Source: Rebecca billardiae RCC1528 (Eukaryota > Haptophyta). From it: 64,000 nt of DNA. Of this stretch, positions 54,100-64,000 are shown piece by piece. Below the pieces are notes generated by a model. That model was not told the origin of the DNA. It did not search any database and saw only the letters and a program-made list of their open reading frames with translations. Made by a program: the position numbers and the translations under genes. The stretch's first letter is position 1. The number at the start of each line of letters is the position of its first letter. The stretch lies in the NCBI GenBank assembly GCA_965240325.2, contig OZ251225.1:992001-1056000 (forward strand). The letters run 5' to 3'.

Positions 54100-57098
54100 A
54101 TGGTTCAGCCGCGCGCGAAGCGGTGCGAGAGGCAAGGCATACCGAAGGCGCTGCTGCCATTCTGGAAGTCGCTCGCCAATCGCTTGCCCGTCGTGCGCGA
54201 GCTGGACGAAACGCTCACGCGTGCGCACGTCGCGACCATCAAGGGCGTCGCCGTCATCGACGACCTGGTCTTCACGGGCGCGTGGGACTCGCACGGCAAG
54301 CTGTGGCACGTGGAGTCGGCCGAGCTGCTTCACATCATGTCCGGCCACTCGCAGGACATCATCGGCGTGTGCGGCTCCAAGTCGCGCCTCGGCTCGACGC
54401 GCTTCTTCTCGGCGGCCGACTGCGTCCGCTGCTGGGATCCGCACACGGGGAGGTGCGTGGCGGTGTTCGGCTCGGGCACGTACTACACGGTGCTTGCGAC
54501 GCACCAGCACGTCTTCTGCTGCTCCGCCAAGGGAACCATCGAGATGTACGAGTACGGCGAGAAGGTGGAGGAGGGCGGCACATTTGTCGACGGCGTGCTC
54601 GTCGACGAGGTGAAGGTCAGCACGCCGTTCAAGCTGCTGTCGGGGCACCAGCAGGGCGGGATGGGGCTGGACGTCTCGCTCGCGGACAACATGCTCGTCT
54701 CCGCCTCGCTCGACAAGACGGCGAGGGTGTGGAACCTCGAGACCGGCGCGTGCGTGCACACGCTCACAGGACACAGCAACCAGCTGCGAGACGTGTGCCT
54801 CTACATCGAGGAGGCGCTGCCGTTCGCCACGGCGGATGCGGAGGAGGGCGGCGACGGCGGGCGGCGCGTGCACGTGCTCACGGCCGCGCGGGACAACACC
54901 ATCATGCAGTGGGACGCGCGCACGGGCGAGCGGCTGCGCGTGCTCGTCGGCCACTCGGACGCGGTGCGCGCGCTCGTGATCGTGAACCAGACGCTCTTCT
55001 CCGCCTCGTCCGACCAGACGGTGCGGCAGTGGGACTTGAAGACTGGGCGGGAGATCATGAAGTTCTCGGGGCACGAGGGCGAGGTGTACGGCATCGCCGC
55101 GGCGCACGGCTCGCTCTTCACGTGCTCCGCCGACCGCAAGACCAAGCGGTGGGACCTGGGCGCGGGCCGTGAGCTCGTGCTCGTGCCCAGCCAGGAGTAC
55201 CGAGCGGTCGAGGCGCACGAGCTGCTCTGGCCGGTGCTCTCGCTGCTCGTGCTCGGGCTGCAGGCACGCGCGCGCGCCGGCTCGTGTGCAACGCGCACCG
55301 CACCGGCCGCTTGCTTCGCCGCCCACCGCACAGCGCACCGCGCACCGCCACGCCGCGCGTGCTCACGCGCCTGCGCCGCCCTGCGCCGCGGCGCGCCCGC
55401 CCCACCCCGGCACCGCGTGCGCGCTCTCGGCCGCCCGGCTGCAGGTGCTCTCCTTCACACTCTCGGCGCGGTACCCGTGGCCGGACGTGATGCTGCCCGT
55501 GCGCATCCCCACGCAGCTGCTCGTGCTCTCGCTCGACGTGTTCGACTCGCTCCCGCCGCTCCTCTTCTCCATCTACTTCTGGTCCAAGTGGGCGCTGATG
55601 GTCGTGCTCTGCGTCGGCTTTGTCGGCCTCTTTCTGTCGGACGTGCCGACCGACCTGAGCTACCAGGCGGACCAGGGGCGCGTGCTGCTGGCGACGCTGA
55701 AAGGCGGCGTGTCTCCGGAGAACATGCCGGAGGGCGCGGAGGATGGGCAGGTCTTCTCGATCGAGCTCCTGCGCTCGCTGGGCGTGGACGTGTCCAAGGT
55801 GCGCGCCTCACGAGCTGCACGCGCAGCACCGCGCGCGCCGTGCGCACCGCGGCAACGGATCGCCCACGCTCAAAGCGCTGCGGCACCTCGGCACGCGTGT
55901 GCGCGCGCCGCGCGCGCGCGCACGCATCTGGACCAGATCGACGTCGAGGCGCTGATGCGCGAGCACAAGGCTCGGTTGGAACGTGCGGAGGTCGAGAAGC
56001 GCGAGCTCGACCGGCGTCGCGCCGAGTGGCTCGCCGCGCACGCGCACGAGATCCCCGTCGACCTCCCTGAGGAGGATCCCAACCTCGAGCGCAAGCTCGC
56101 CGACCCTCGGCGGCGCGATCTGCTCGTCTCGCTCAACATGGGCCTGCTCGGCGCCGTGTCGGCCGACGCGCTCGAGAAGAAGCTGACGCGCATCAAGCGG
56201 TACAGGGACGCCGCTCTCTTCTACATGATGTTCGGCTCGCTCTTCGGCATGCTCCCCATGATCACCATCTCGCTCACGGTGCGCCCGCGCGCGCGGCCCT
56301 GTGCGCGCCGTCGCGCGCGCCGCGCCGTCGGCCTGACCGTGCGTGCGCGGCGCCGTCACGCCGCGTGCACCCATGGCGCAGACATTCGAGTGCGAGCGCG
56401 ACCTGGCCACGGGCCGTTGGCACTGGCGCGTCGACTCGGGCGCCACCCAGTGCTTCGCCGGCTTCCACATGCTCGCGTGCCTCGTCTCCGCACTGCTGCT
56501 CGCGATCGTCACACCGATGATGGTGCTGCTAGTGATGAGCGGCGGCGATTTCCGCAACCTGCCGACCGCGCCGACGAGCTCGGGCACGCTGCGCAAGCTG
56601 TGGGCCAAGTTCGCCACGGGGGTGGGCTCGAACGCCGCGTCAATCGACCTGGGCGTGCTCACGCGCCAGCCCACCTCCGCGCGGCTCGACGACCTGCTCA
56701 CCTCCATGCTGCGCATCGCGCTCGTGCTCACCTCGATCGCATCGACTGCGTCCACGCTGGGATGGCCCGGGTACTCGCTGGGCGTGGTCAACTTTGCGCT
56801 GCTCGTGAGCTACCAGTCGACGCTCTTCTTCATCGCGCCGTTCAAGGACCCGCGCATGAACGCGTTCGTGTTCGTGCTGCGCATCCACCTCGTCTGGACG
56901 TCCATGCTCGGAATGGTTGTGCTCGTGGTCGACGACCCGTCGGTGTGGTGGCCGGGCGCCGCCTGGTACGTCGGCACGGCGGTGCTGTGGATCATCGGCT
57001 TTCATGTCGGCCACTTCCTCATGAGCCACTGCCGGTGCGGCTACGAGCTCTCGGGCACGCTCGCGAGCACCAAGCTGTGGCCGCTGCTCGGTCGGTGA
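54100..57098 (+). CDS. WD40 propeller fused to a multi-span membrane domain
   Basis: Four exons: 54100-55263, 55445-55798, 55937-56278, 56382-57098; product 858 residues. Residues 45-375 form about seven WD40 blades (VFTGAWDSHGKLWHVES, MLVSASLDKTARVWNLETG, VLTAARDNTIMQWDARTGER, LFSASSDQTVRQWDLKTGRE, LFTCSADRKTKRWDLGAGRE). From about 375 there are roughly eight hydrophobic segments (LLWPVLSLLVLGLQVLSF, WALMVVLCVGFVGLFL, ALFYMMFGSLFGMLPMITI, CLVSALLLAIVTPMMVLLVM, VVNFALLVSYQSTLFFI, SMLGMVVLVV and others) separated by an acidic/Arg-rich soluble loop (about 480-580). No channel or transporter signature is recognised. The first intron (55264-55444) needs a GC donor (CAG|GCACGC). It could be a membrane sensor or scaffold; the function is unknown. 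Confidence 0.8.
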
Positions 57099-57228
57099 CC
57101 GTCTGTGACGGATAGTCAGGCAAGAGAAAGTGTCTTACTGAGTAGTTGTACTAGTACCGTAGTAACAAGTACCGCCCTTGGCGCAGGGCTCGCCCGGACG
57201 CCCGCGACGGACGCGTCTGGACTCTGGG

Positions 57229-59475
57229 CAAGGGTACCATAGTAAGGGTGAGCAACTCCGCTGGCGACAGCCGCGGAGGTCGGGACAAGGGTAGTAAGGG
57301 TGAGCAACTCCGCTGGCGACAGCCGCGAAGGTCGGCAGCCCTCTGTTTGCCGCGAGCGGAGCGGAGCGAGTGCTATCAGCGGCGGAGGGCGCTGAGGCCG
57401 CGCACGGCGTGAGGCGCGGCGTCGGCCGAGTCGGTCCGCGGAGGATGCGCGGCGCTCGGCCCGCTGCGCAGCGGCAGTGCGCCTCACTTTGCCCCGAGCG
57501 CCGTCCGCCGCGTCGCCTCCTTCCCGCCTTGGAGCAGCACGCATGTGCGCGCCGCCACCTTGAAGGCGGCACGGGCTTGCTCAGACGACCGCGCGCGCGT
57601 GGCGCGCGACTTGGTCGGCTGCGCGCGCGCGCCGCCGCGGTGCAAGGTAGCGCCGCCGCATGCGCGCGCCGTGCCAGCGCGAGAGCGTGTGCGCGGACCT
57701 GAGTGCGACCTCACACACATGTCGAATGCTGCTTGGCATCCGACTTGCGGACTGACGGGAAGCTGGAAAAGACAGCGGCGTGAGTGTTGGTACCATCGAT
57801 GCGGAGCCTTAGCGTCCACTTGCATTCGTGCTGAGAAGGAATAGACAAGACTAGGCCTTCGTCCTGGGTATCCAATGTCACTCAACACCTCGCTGATCGA
57901 CCCGACGAGTGCCAGCGTGAGGCACAGCAAATCATTCGTGAGAGCAAGCAGACAAGCGAGCACTACGCTCATGAGATGGCCGTGAGCAAAGGCTCGCGCG
58001 GGCACGGCGCGCGCATGTGGTGGCGCTACCTTGCACCGCGGCGGCGCGCGCGCGCAGCCGACCAAGTCGCGCGCCACGCGCGCGCGGTCGTCTGAGCAAG
58101 CCCGTGCCGCCTTCAAGGTGGCAGCGCGCACATGCGTGCTGCTCCAAGGCGGGAAGGAGGCCACGCGGAGGACGGCGCTCGGGGCAAAGTGAGGCGCACT
58201 GCCGCTGCGCAGCGGGCCGAGCGCCGCGCATCCTCCGCGGACCGACTCGGCCGACGCCGCGCCTCACGCCGTGCGCGGCCTCAGCGCCCTCCGCCGCTGA
58301 TAGCACTCGCTCCGCTCCGCTCGCGGCAAACAGAGGGCTGCCGACCTTCGCGGCTGTCGCCAGCGGAGTTGCTCACCCTTACTACCCTTGGTCGGGAGGG
58401 CTCTGTTTGCCTCGGCGCCCGGTGCGAGCGGAGCGGAGCGAGTACTATCAGCGGCGGAGGGCGCTGAGGCCGCGCACGGCGTGAGGCGCGGCGTCGGCCG
58501 AGTCGGTCCGCGGAGGATGCGCGGCGCTCGGCCCGCTGCGCAGCGGCAGTGCACCTCACTTTGCCCCGAGCGCCGTCCTCCGCGTCGCCTCCTTCCCGCC
58601 TTGGAGCAGCACGCATGTGCGCGCCGCCGCATCGAATGCGGCACAGGCTTGCTCAGACGACCGCGCGCGCGTGGCGCGCGACTTGGTCGGCTGCGCGCGC
58701 GTGCTGCCGCGGTGCAATGTAGCGCCACAGCATACGCGCCGTGCCCGCGCGAGAGCGTGTGCATGGACGTGAGTGCGAGCTCACACACATGTCAAGAGTG
58801 CTGTCTGCGCAGCACAGTGCTGGCAACTGAAGTAAGCTAGAGAAGACAGCAGCGTGAGTGTTAGTACCATCGATGCGGAGCCTTAGCGTCCGCTTGCGTT
58901 CGTGCTGAGAAGGGATACACAAGACTAGGCCTTCGTCCTGGGTATCCAATGTCACTCAACACCTCGCTGATCGACCCGACGAGCGTCGGCGTGAGGCACA
59001 GCGAAACATTCGTGAGAGCAACAGACAAGCGAGCACTACGCTCATGAGATGGCCGTGAGCAAAGGCTCGCGCGGGCACGGCGCGCGTATACGGTGGCGCT
59101 ACCTTGCCCCGCGGCAGCGCGCGCGTGCGGTCGACCAAGTCGCGCGCCACGCGCGCGCGGTCGTCTGAGCAAGCCCGTGCCGCATTCGATGCGGCGGCGC
59201 GCACATGCGTGCTGCTCCAAGGCGGGAAGAAGGCGACGCGGAGGACGGCGCTTGGGGCAAAGTGAGGTGCACTGCCGCTGCGCAGCGGGCCAAGAGCCGC
59301 GCATCCTCCGCGGACCGACTCGGCCGACGCCGCGCCTCACGCCGTGCGCGGCCTCAGCGCCCTCCGCCGCTGATAGTACTCGCTCCGCTCCGCTCGCACC
59401 GGGCGCCGAGGCAAACAGAGCCCTCCCGACCTCCGCGGCTGTCGCCAGCGGAGTTGCTCACCCTTACTACCCTTG
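57229..59475. mobile_element. Outer long-TIR DNA element (with 7-bp target duplication)
   Basis: Ends CAAGGGTACC...CTACCCTTG with flanking CTCTGGG at 57222-57228 and 59476-59482. Its right arm and body occupy 58391-59475, and its left tip 57229-57285 is separated from the body by the inner element. Without the insert and one target copy it is about 1,135 bp with TIRs of some 400-470 bp and a central 200-bp region shared with the inner copy. No transposase; non-autonomous. Confidence 0.88.
57286..58390. mobile_element. Inner long-TIR DNA element, 1,105 bp
   Basis: Ends CAAGGGTAGTAAGGGTGAGC / GCTCACCCTTACTACCCTTG, flanked by 7-bp duplication GTCGGGA (57279-57285 and 58391-58397). The arms of about 415 bp contain the long frames at 57370-57702 and 57932-58306, which are mirror images and not genes. 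The central part (about 57770-57975) is nearly the same as 58850-59040 of the outer element, so both belong to one family. Confidence 0.9.
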
Positions 59476-59648
59476 CTCTGGGACCCTTCGTGGACCCGTC
59501 GGTGAAGTCCAGGACCGTTCGGTGTGTTTCGGCGAAGATGCGCGAAGCCACGCGTTCACGCCCGACAACTCTAGATGCACGAACACATCGTGCGCGATTC
59601 GCACACAACCCGTTGTCAACCTCGTGTTCTCGTCGTCGTCTAGCCGCA

Positions 59649-60406
59649 ATGTTCTCCGTCGTCACCGCCGCGCTCGCGTTCAACGGCCCGCGCATGGGCG
59701 CGCCGTCGCGCCAGTCGACCTCGATGAAGGCGGCGTCTTCGGACTGTACGCGCACGCGCATGCGCGCCGCGCCTCCCCGCCCTCGGCCGCGTGCGCTCGG
59801 CGCGCCGCAAGCGCGCGTGATGTGCGCCCCTTTGATTGTGCGACACTGACGCGACCGTCGCGCCTGCCTCCGTGCCCTCCCTCGTCAACAGTCGCGTTCG
59901 GCCTCGCCGGCGTGACGGACTTCCCGGGCCCGTTTGACCCGCTCAACCTCCTCGAGAAGGCGTCGGAGGACCAGGTGCGCGTGTGGCGCGAGGCGGAGCT
60001 GACGCACGGCCGCGTCGGCATGCTGGCGGCGCTCGGCTTCCTGGTGCAGGAGAACTTCCACCCGCTCTTCGATGGCAAGGTGACGGGCCCGGCGATCACC
60101 CACATCCCGCAGATCCCGGAGTTCTTCTGGTTCGCGCTCACGCTCGTCATCGGCGCGACGGAGGCGTACCGCGTGGAGCAGGGCTGGCAGGACCCGGGCC
60201 GGGGCACGGAGACGTACAAGCTTAAGGATGCGTCGGAGTACACGCCGGGCGACCTCGGCTTCGACCCGCTCGGCCTCAAGCCGGAGGACCCGGAGGAGTT
60301 CCTCGCCATGCAGAACCGCGAGCTCAACAACGGCCGCCTCGGCATGATCGCCGCCGCGGGCTTCCTCGCGCAGGAGTTGGCCAGCGGCAAGCCGATCTTC
60401 GGTTAA
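59649..60406 (+). CDS. Fucoxanthin/chlorophyll a/c light-harvesting protein (LHC family)
   Basis: Binds chlorophyll and carotenoid in the thylakoid and feeds energy to photosystems. Two exons, 59649-59745 and 59892-60406 (intron 146 bp, phase 1, donor GTACGC); product 203 residues. Exon 1 encodes the targeting start MFSVVTAALAFNGPRMGAPS. Mature part: FGLAGVTDFPGPFDPL, first helix REAELTHGRVGMLAALGFLV with the ExxHGRxxM chlorophyll-binding core, middle helix FFWFALTLVIGATEAYRVEQ, then GDLGFDPLGLKPEDPEEF and third helix NRELNNGRLGMIAAAGFLAQ with its ExxNGR motif. Length and motif order are normal for FCP/LHCF proteins. The transposon insertion 57.2-59.5 kb lies about 170 bp upstream of the start codon. 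Confidence 0.95.
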
Positions 60407-62361
60407 ATCCCGCCTCACGCCTGCTCAGACCACTGACAAAAGTGTCTACATGCTGAATCAGTGCGTCGTAGCGCAGTAGTACAACAATATCTCCGCAGCA
60501 TCGTCAGTCTTGTTTAAAATTAACTATACACGAGTGAATCACGGACGACTATCAGTATCAGCAGTAGTCAGTAGTCACCGTCACTCGTGGATCATGCCCC
60601 GGCCGCGCCGCCGGCTTAGTTAGTGCTTGATCCCGCCGCCGGAGTCTGAAACTGAAATAAAACCGCCTCCGATCCCACTTGACCCATCCGAGTGTCAGTA
60701 CTCAGTAGTGGAACGTACAACGGTGCGACGGCTCCGCGGGGCTGACGCGGGAACGGGCGGCTCGGCCGCGGCGGCCCGTCTCATCACTAGCTCATTGTCA
60801 CAGCAGTCTGCAGTGCCGTCGCGCCGCGCGCCGCGTGCCCACTGCCCCAGGCCGAGGCGGCCTTCTAGGGCTGAGGCGGTGCTCCGTCGGCTGCCTCTGT
60901 CCCGGCCGCGCTCCCGTAGCTGGGTCAGGCAGGGTCACTAGCTGCGGGTGGCGCACTAGTTAGTGTACTGCGTCGCGGCACTATGCCTAGTAACTCGTAT
61001 GGGCCCCACCCCAGGGAATGTGTACTCACTTGTAGCACGTGCGTCGGCGTTGGATCTGCGGCATAAAAGTATGTGTCGATGCTGCGGTATACGTAAGCTA
61101 GCTAGTAACTAGTAAGTCTCAACGGTATCATCTGATTCGTCTGAGTGCTAATTTCGATCACGATGGCGCCGATGTACATTTATTACGCGCCAGTGTCAAA
61201 CAATGCCGCCAATAACATTTTCGTCTGATTATACTTAAGCATTCGCATAGCGGTCCGCGCGGGCGTTATCTGACACCGTCCGCACCTGCGACTCGCACCA
61301 CCTGTCCGAGCGCGAGTCCGACGCCGCCGGGCATGGCACTGCTGGCTATCACCGCTCAGAATCATTGACTTATCAGGACCGCCGCGCTGAATTCCAGCAG
61401 TCGTCGGACCGCTCAGCGAGAGCTAGTCAATATAGTCAATAAAGTCATGAGTGCCGCGCGGGCAGCGCTGTCTAAGCGGTGTTACAGAAGCCGAAGGTCG
61501 GTGCCAGCCACTCATCAATGACCCTCAGCCTCAGCGGCCCTCAGGCTCAGCCGAGCCAAGGGCGGTAGCCGAGCCGACGATCAAATTTAGCCGGCTAGCT
61601 ACCTAGTATTCTTCACAGTCGACTTCTTAGTAGAAGTTCTTCCTCTTCCAAGTACTGGTACACGACTCACCGTTCATCAATGGCTGGCACAGGAAATGTA
61701 TCACGCGCCGCTGTCACGGATCACTGAAATCGGACTTCTCTGACAAGGTGACTCACTGAGTCAGTGACAAGTACAGGAAACATTAAGAACTAAAGAAGTC
61801 ACGTTACACGTACACGGTCATGTGCAGTGGCATCGTCATTGTAAGTACTAAGTGTGGGCAATGCTGTCTGAATTGAGCTCTGAGTGCTGCATATACAGCC
61901 TACTAGTGCAGTCACTCGGAAATCCGCCGCCTCCGCGGCGCCGCCGCCCGCCCGGACCTCCGGCTCCGCGAGGCTCGAGTGACGAGTCTCACGACTGATG
62001 CCACGGTGTCAATGCCGCGGGCCGGCGCCGGGCGGGCGCGGGGACTGACGTCGTCCCGCTACGACGAGGCTGATATGTCGCGTCTCAGCTGATGACGGCG
62101 AGACCAATTCGTCTGAGTGCTCTTCAAGGTTTCTGACGGTGCCACCTGGCTTAGTTTAACACTTCTGGACTCCAATCAGTAAATTCAACCGGCACTGAAT
62201 CGTCTGACAGTGACAGCCGAATTGGTGGCCGAATGGACGACTCGTCCAGCTTTGCCGGGCTGAGCTTGTCCGTTGACCCACGAACATTGTGATGCCGCGG
62301 CAGCGTCTCCAAAGCCAAGCCAGAGAGCATAGGCGCTGCCACTGATCATCGGATGATGGCT
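60407..62361. other. Gene-poor stretch
   Basis: About 2 kb with no supported gene. 60843-60956 is similar to 2041-2122 (AGGCCGAGGCGG...CGGTGCTCC...CTCCCGTA...GCTGCGGGTGGCGCACT), a dispersed repeat. 61920-62045 is a GC-rich patch. Frames are short throughout. Confidence 0.5.
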
Positions 62362-62760
62362 TCAGCCCGTGAACTTCGCCTTGGGGTCCTCCTTGCAGAT
62401 CGGCTTGCACTCCTGCAAGCAATCAGTGCGCGTCTTCGTGAATTGGCCCTTGGGCTTCATGCAGTAGTACGCACACAAGCTCAGGCAGTCGTTGTACTCC
62501 TTCTCCTCCTTGCTGCCCTTCGCCGGCTTCGCGAGCGCGGCTCCAGGAACGGCCACGAGAGGTGCGAGCAACGCCGTGCGAAGCGTCGCGCGCCTGGACG
62601 CCTCGTGCGTGCTGACAGCGCCCGCGGGTGCGGCCGCGTGGCACGACCCAGTCGGTGCGTGCGCACTCGTTGGGCTACGGACACTCAGCGCGCCGACGCT
62701 CGCGGGCAGCATGCAACACGCCAGCGCCAACAACATCGCGGTCGCGAGCACCCGCGTCAT
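62362..62760 (-). CDS. Small thylakoid-lumen-type cysteine-rich protein
   Basis: Single exon, 132 residues from ATG 62760. Three-part targeting: signal peptide MTRVLATAMLLALACCMLPA, transit region (about 28-60), and a second hydrophobic signal SRRATLRTALLAPLVAVPGA ending ALA, with twin arginines typical of Tat-dependent thylakoid import. The mature part of about 50 residues has six cysteines: CLSLCAYYC ... DCLQECKPICK. This CxxxCxxxC pair arrangement is known from small conserved plastid proteins of plants and algae without assigned function. Inference: a lumenal disulfide-bonded photosystem-associated or assembly protein. Divergent from PRMT3 with 256 bp between starts. Confidence 0.8.
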   Translation of the reverse strand: MTRVLATAMLLALACCMLPASVGALSVRSPTSAHAPTGSCHAAAPAGAVSTHEASRRATLRTALLAPLVAVPGAALAKPAKGSKEEKEYNDCLSLCAYYCMKPKGQFTKTRTDCLQECKPICKEDPKAKFTG

Positions 62761-63016
62761 GATTGCGCTCACGCAAGCCGAGCAAGCGCAACGCCGACCG
62801 AGGACGCTGTTTGGTTGCTCACTACTTGACTCCCTTGGTTTGGTGCACCCGTCCGGAACCAGTGCTTCCCGGACCAAAGCGCCGAGCGAGCGTCCTCACA
62901 AACCTGCGCAGCTGATCCCGTCGCCGGTGCACCTTGACCTGCCCTGCCACGCTCCGTGCGCGCGAGAGACCGGCCGTCAGGACCACGTGCGCGCTGCGAG
63001 CTCGGGGCGGGTTTCG

Positions 63017-64000
63017 ATGGCCGATGCCGCGGATGACGATGATGAGCGCTGGAGCGACTGGGAGGAAGAGGAGGGCGACCGCGAGGAGCTTCGTACGCAG
63101 TCTCTCTTCGAGCCCTCCCGCACCTTTGCCTCGCCCGACGAGTGCCTCAGCAACGCGCGTGACGAGTTCGGCTTGGACATCCTCAAGGTGACCGCTGGTC
63201 GTGGCTTCTATGAGCGCATTCAGCTGGTGAACTACGTGCGCTCGCGCATCGCCAGCGGAGAGGGCGCCACGTCACTCGTCGCGAGCGTGCTTGCGCACGC
63301 GAACTCGACGGATGCGCCGCCATGGCGCGCAGAGGACCACCTCAAGCCGGTTGTCGAGGGCGACCCGCTGCTCTTCTCGTTGGGAAGCGCGGCGGACGAG
63401 TCTGACGACGAGTCTGATACCGAGGGCGCGGATGGCCGGCCAAGCGGTGCCGCTGCGAAGGCCCCGCACGGCGCCGCGCGCGAGAGCTTGAGTGCCGCGC
63501 GAGCAGCCGACGAGGCGGTCATCCGAGCAGGTGGCGTGGTTGCCAGCGACGCTGACCTGGCGGTCGGCTCGGCCGAGGCGACAGGAGGCGCCTCTGGCGC
63601 CTCTAGTGCCGACGGGGGCGTGGAGGCGATGCGCGCGCAGATGGCGGCCATGCACGCGCTGCTGCACGACATGGCGTCTGACGAGGTCGTGCCGGCCGAC
63701 TGCTCGGACGCAGACGAGCACAGCGAGTCGGACGGGGGCAGCGACGGCGGCGAGCACGCGGCTGGCGGGGGCGGCCGCGCAGGCGCCGACGCGCGCGGCT
63801 CGCAGCCGCGGCGTCTCTCCGGCGGCCGCCGTCGCGGGCGGCGCTCGAGGCCGACCACCGGCGAGCGCGTGGACAAGGGCTACTTCGAGTCTTACGACGG
63901 GCTCGGCATCCACCACACAATGCTGTCGGACAAGGTGCGGACGGAGGCGTACCGCGACGCGATCCAGCAGCCGTGGATGCGCGGCAAGCGCGTGCTGGAC
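63017..64000 (+). CDS. PRMT3-like protein arginine N-methyltransferase (5' part, cut by window end)
   Basis: Type I arginine methyltransferase acting mainly on ribosomal protein uS5 in the cytosol. 328 residues are in the window, single exon so far. Acidic start RWSDWEEEEGD, then the PRMT3-specific region: SLFEPSRTFASPDECLSNAR, DEFGLDILKVTAGRGFYERI and QLVNYVRSRI, APPWRAEDHLKPVVEGDPLL. In other PRMT3 proteins this segment is a C2H2 zinc finger (CLFC...H...H); here the four ligand positions are S/E/N/F-like, so the finger is degenerate. A long Ala/Gly/Asp linker with a helix (EAMRAQMAAMHALLHDMAS) precedes the start of the methyltransferase core, YFESYDGLGIHHTMLSDKVR, TEAYRDAIQQ and RGKRVLD, where the SAM-binding motif I would follow beyond the edge. 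Confidence 0.9.
   Translation, partial: MADAADDDDERWSDWEEEEGDREELRTQSLFEPSRTFASPDECLSNARDEFGLDILKVTAGRGFYERIQLVNYVRSRIASGEGATSLVASVLAHANSTDAPPWRAEDHLKPVVEGDPLLFSLGSAADESDDESDTEGADGRPSGAAAKAPHGAARESLSAARAADEAVIRAGGVVASDADLAVGSAEATGGASGASSADGGVEAMRAQMAAMHALLHDMASDEVVPADCSDADEHSESDGGSDGGEHAAGGGGRAGADARGSQPRRLSGGRRRGRRSRPTTGERVDKGYFESYDGLGIHHTMLSDKVRTEAYRDAIQQPWMRGKRVLD

Noticed and set aside
57370-59340. Four paralogous 110-160-residue proteins in alternating orientation
   Set aside because: They are the arms of the nested TIR elements; mirror-image frames in inverted repeats are not genes.

Overview
The window is nuclear DNA from a photosynthetic, flagellated eukaryotic microalga, most likely a haptophyte. 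A pelagophyte-type alga is the main alternative. The evidence is: very high G+C; genes with short introns (about 90-260 bp) whose donors nearly always read G[T/C][A/G]CG; a fucoxanthin/chlorophyll-type light-harvesting protein; several proteins with signal-plus-transit N-termini of the kind that target a secondary plastid; and an intraflagellar transport gene. There are no operons, bacterial genes or CRISPR array. All exon joins below were read by eye from splice signals, reading phase and protein-family alignment.

Layout. 1-2.2 kb: GC-rich, no convincing gene. 2.18-8.24 kb: a complete Ty1/copia retrotransposon on the minus strand with two 415-bp LTRs and a 5-bp target duplication. 8.2-11 kb: TA microsatellites, an 84-bp tandem pair and a 308-bp inverted repeat. 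11.0-23 kb: MAP kinase (-), DNL zinc-finger HSP70 escort protein (-), LRR protein (+), a long Q/P-rich coiled-coil protein (-), two plastid-targeted proteins (- and +) and a tRNA-derived SINE-like repeat. 23.5-33.6 kb: a compact housekeeping block with CNOT2/NOT2 (-), IFT144/WDR19 (+), ALG5 (-) and PUS1/TruA (+). 34.0-40.5 kb: one gene encoding a protein of about 2,119 residues that carries a U-box (E3), a von Willebrand A domain, ubiquitin-like folds and an E2 ubiquitin-conjugating domain. This is the most striking gene of the window.

40.5-52 kb is accessory DNA: a copia RNase H relic, nested terminal-inverted-repeat elements (41.98-45.15 kb) around exon-like gene fragments, a GRF zinc-finger gene (45.8-46.6 kb), and a 5-kb insertion of two head-to-tail repeat units bounded by a 13-bp target duplication and filled with minisatellites (46.8-51.8 kb). 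52.0-57.1 kb: a divergent pair, a TIR-like 'SHRW' protein with a 17-nt microexon (-) and a WD40 plus multi-membrane-span protein (+). 57.2-59.5 kb: one long-TIR DNA element inserted inside a relative, both with 7-bp target duplications. 59.6-64 kb: a light-harvesting protein gene (+), a gene-free stretch, a small thylakoid-lumen-type cysteine-rich protein (-) and the 5' part of a PRMT3-like arginine methyltransferase (+), cut by the window edge.

Genes are mostly packed as divergent pairs sharing 66-320 bp, presumably bidirectional promoters (ALG5/PUS1 66 bp, CNOT2/IFT144 177 bp, two plastid proteins 320 bp, TIR-like/WD40-TM 259 bp). Transposon insertions are concentrated in intergenic gaps. 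The window covers photosynthesis, cilium transport, mRNA deadenylation, N-glycosylation, RNA modification, signalling and ubiquitin conjugation, as ordinary eukaryotic gene mixing rather than one pathway.
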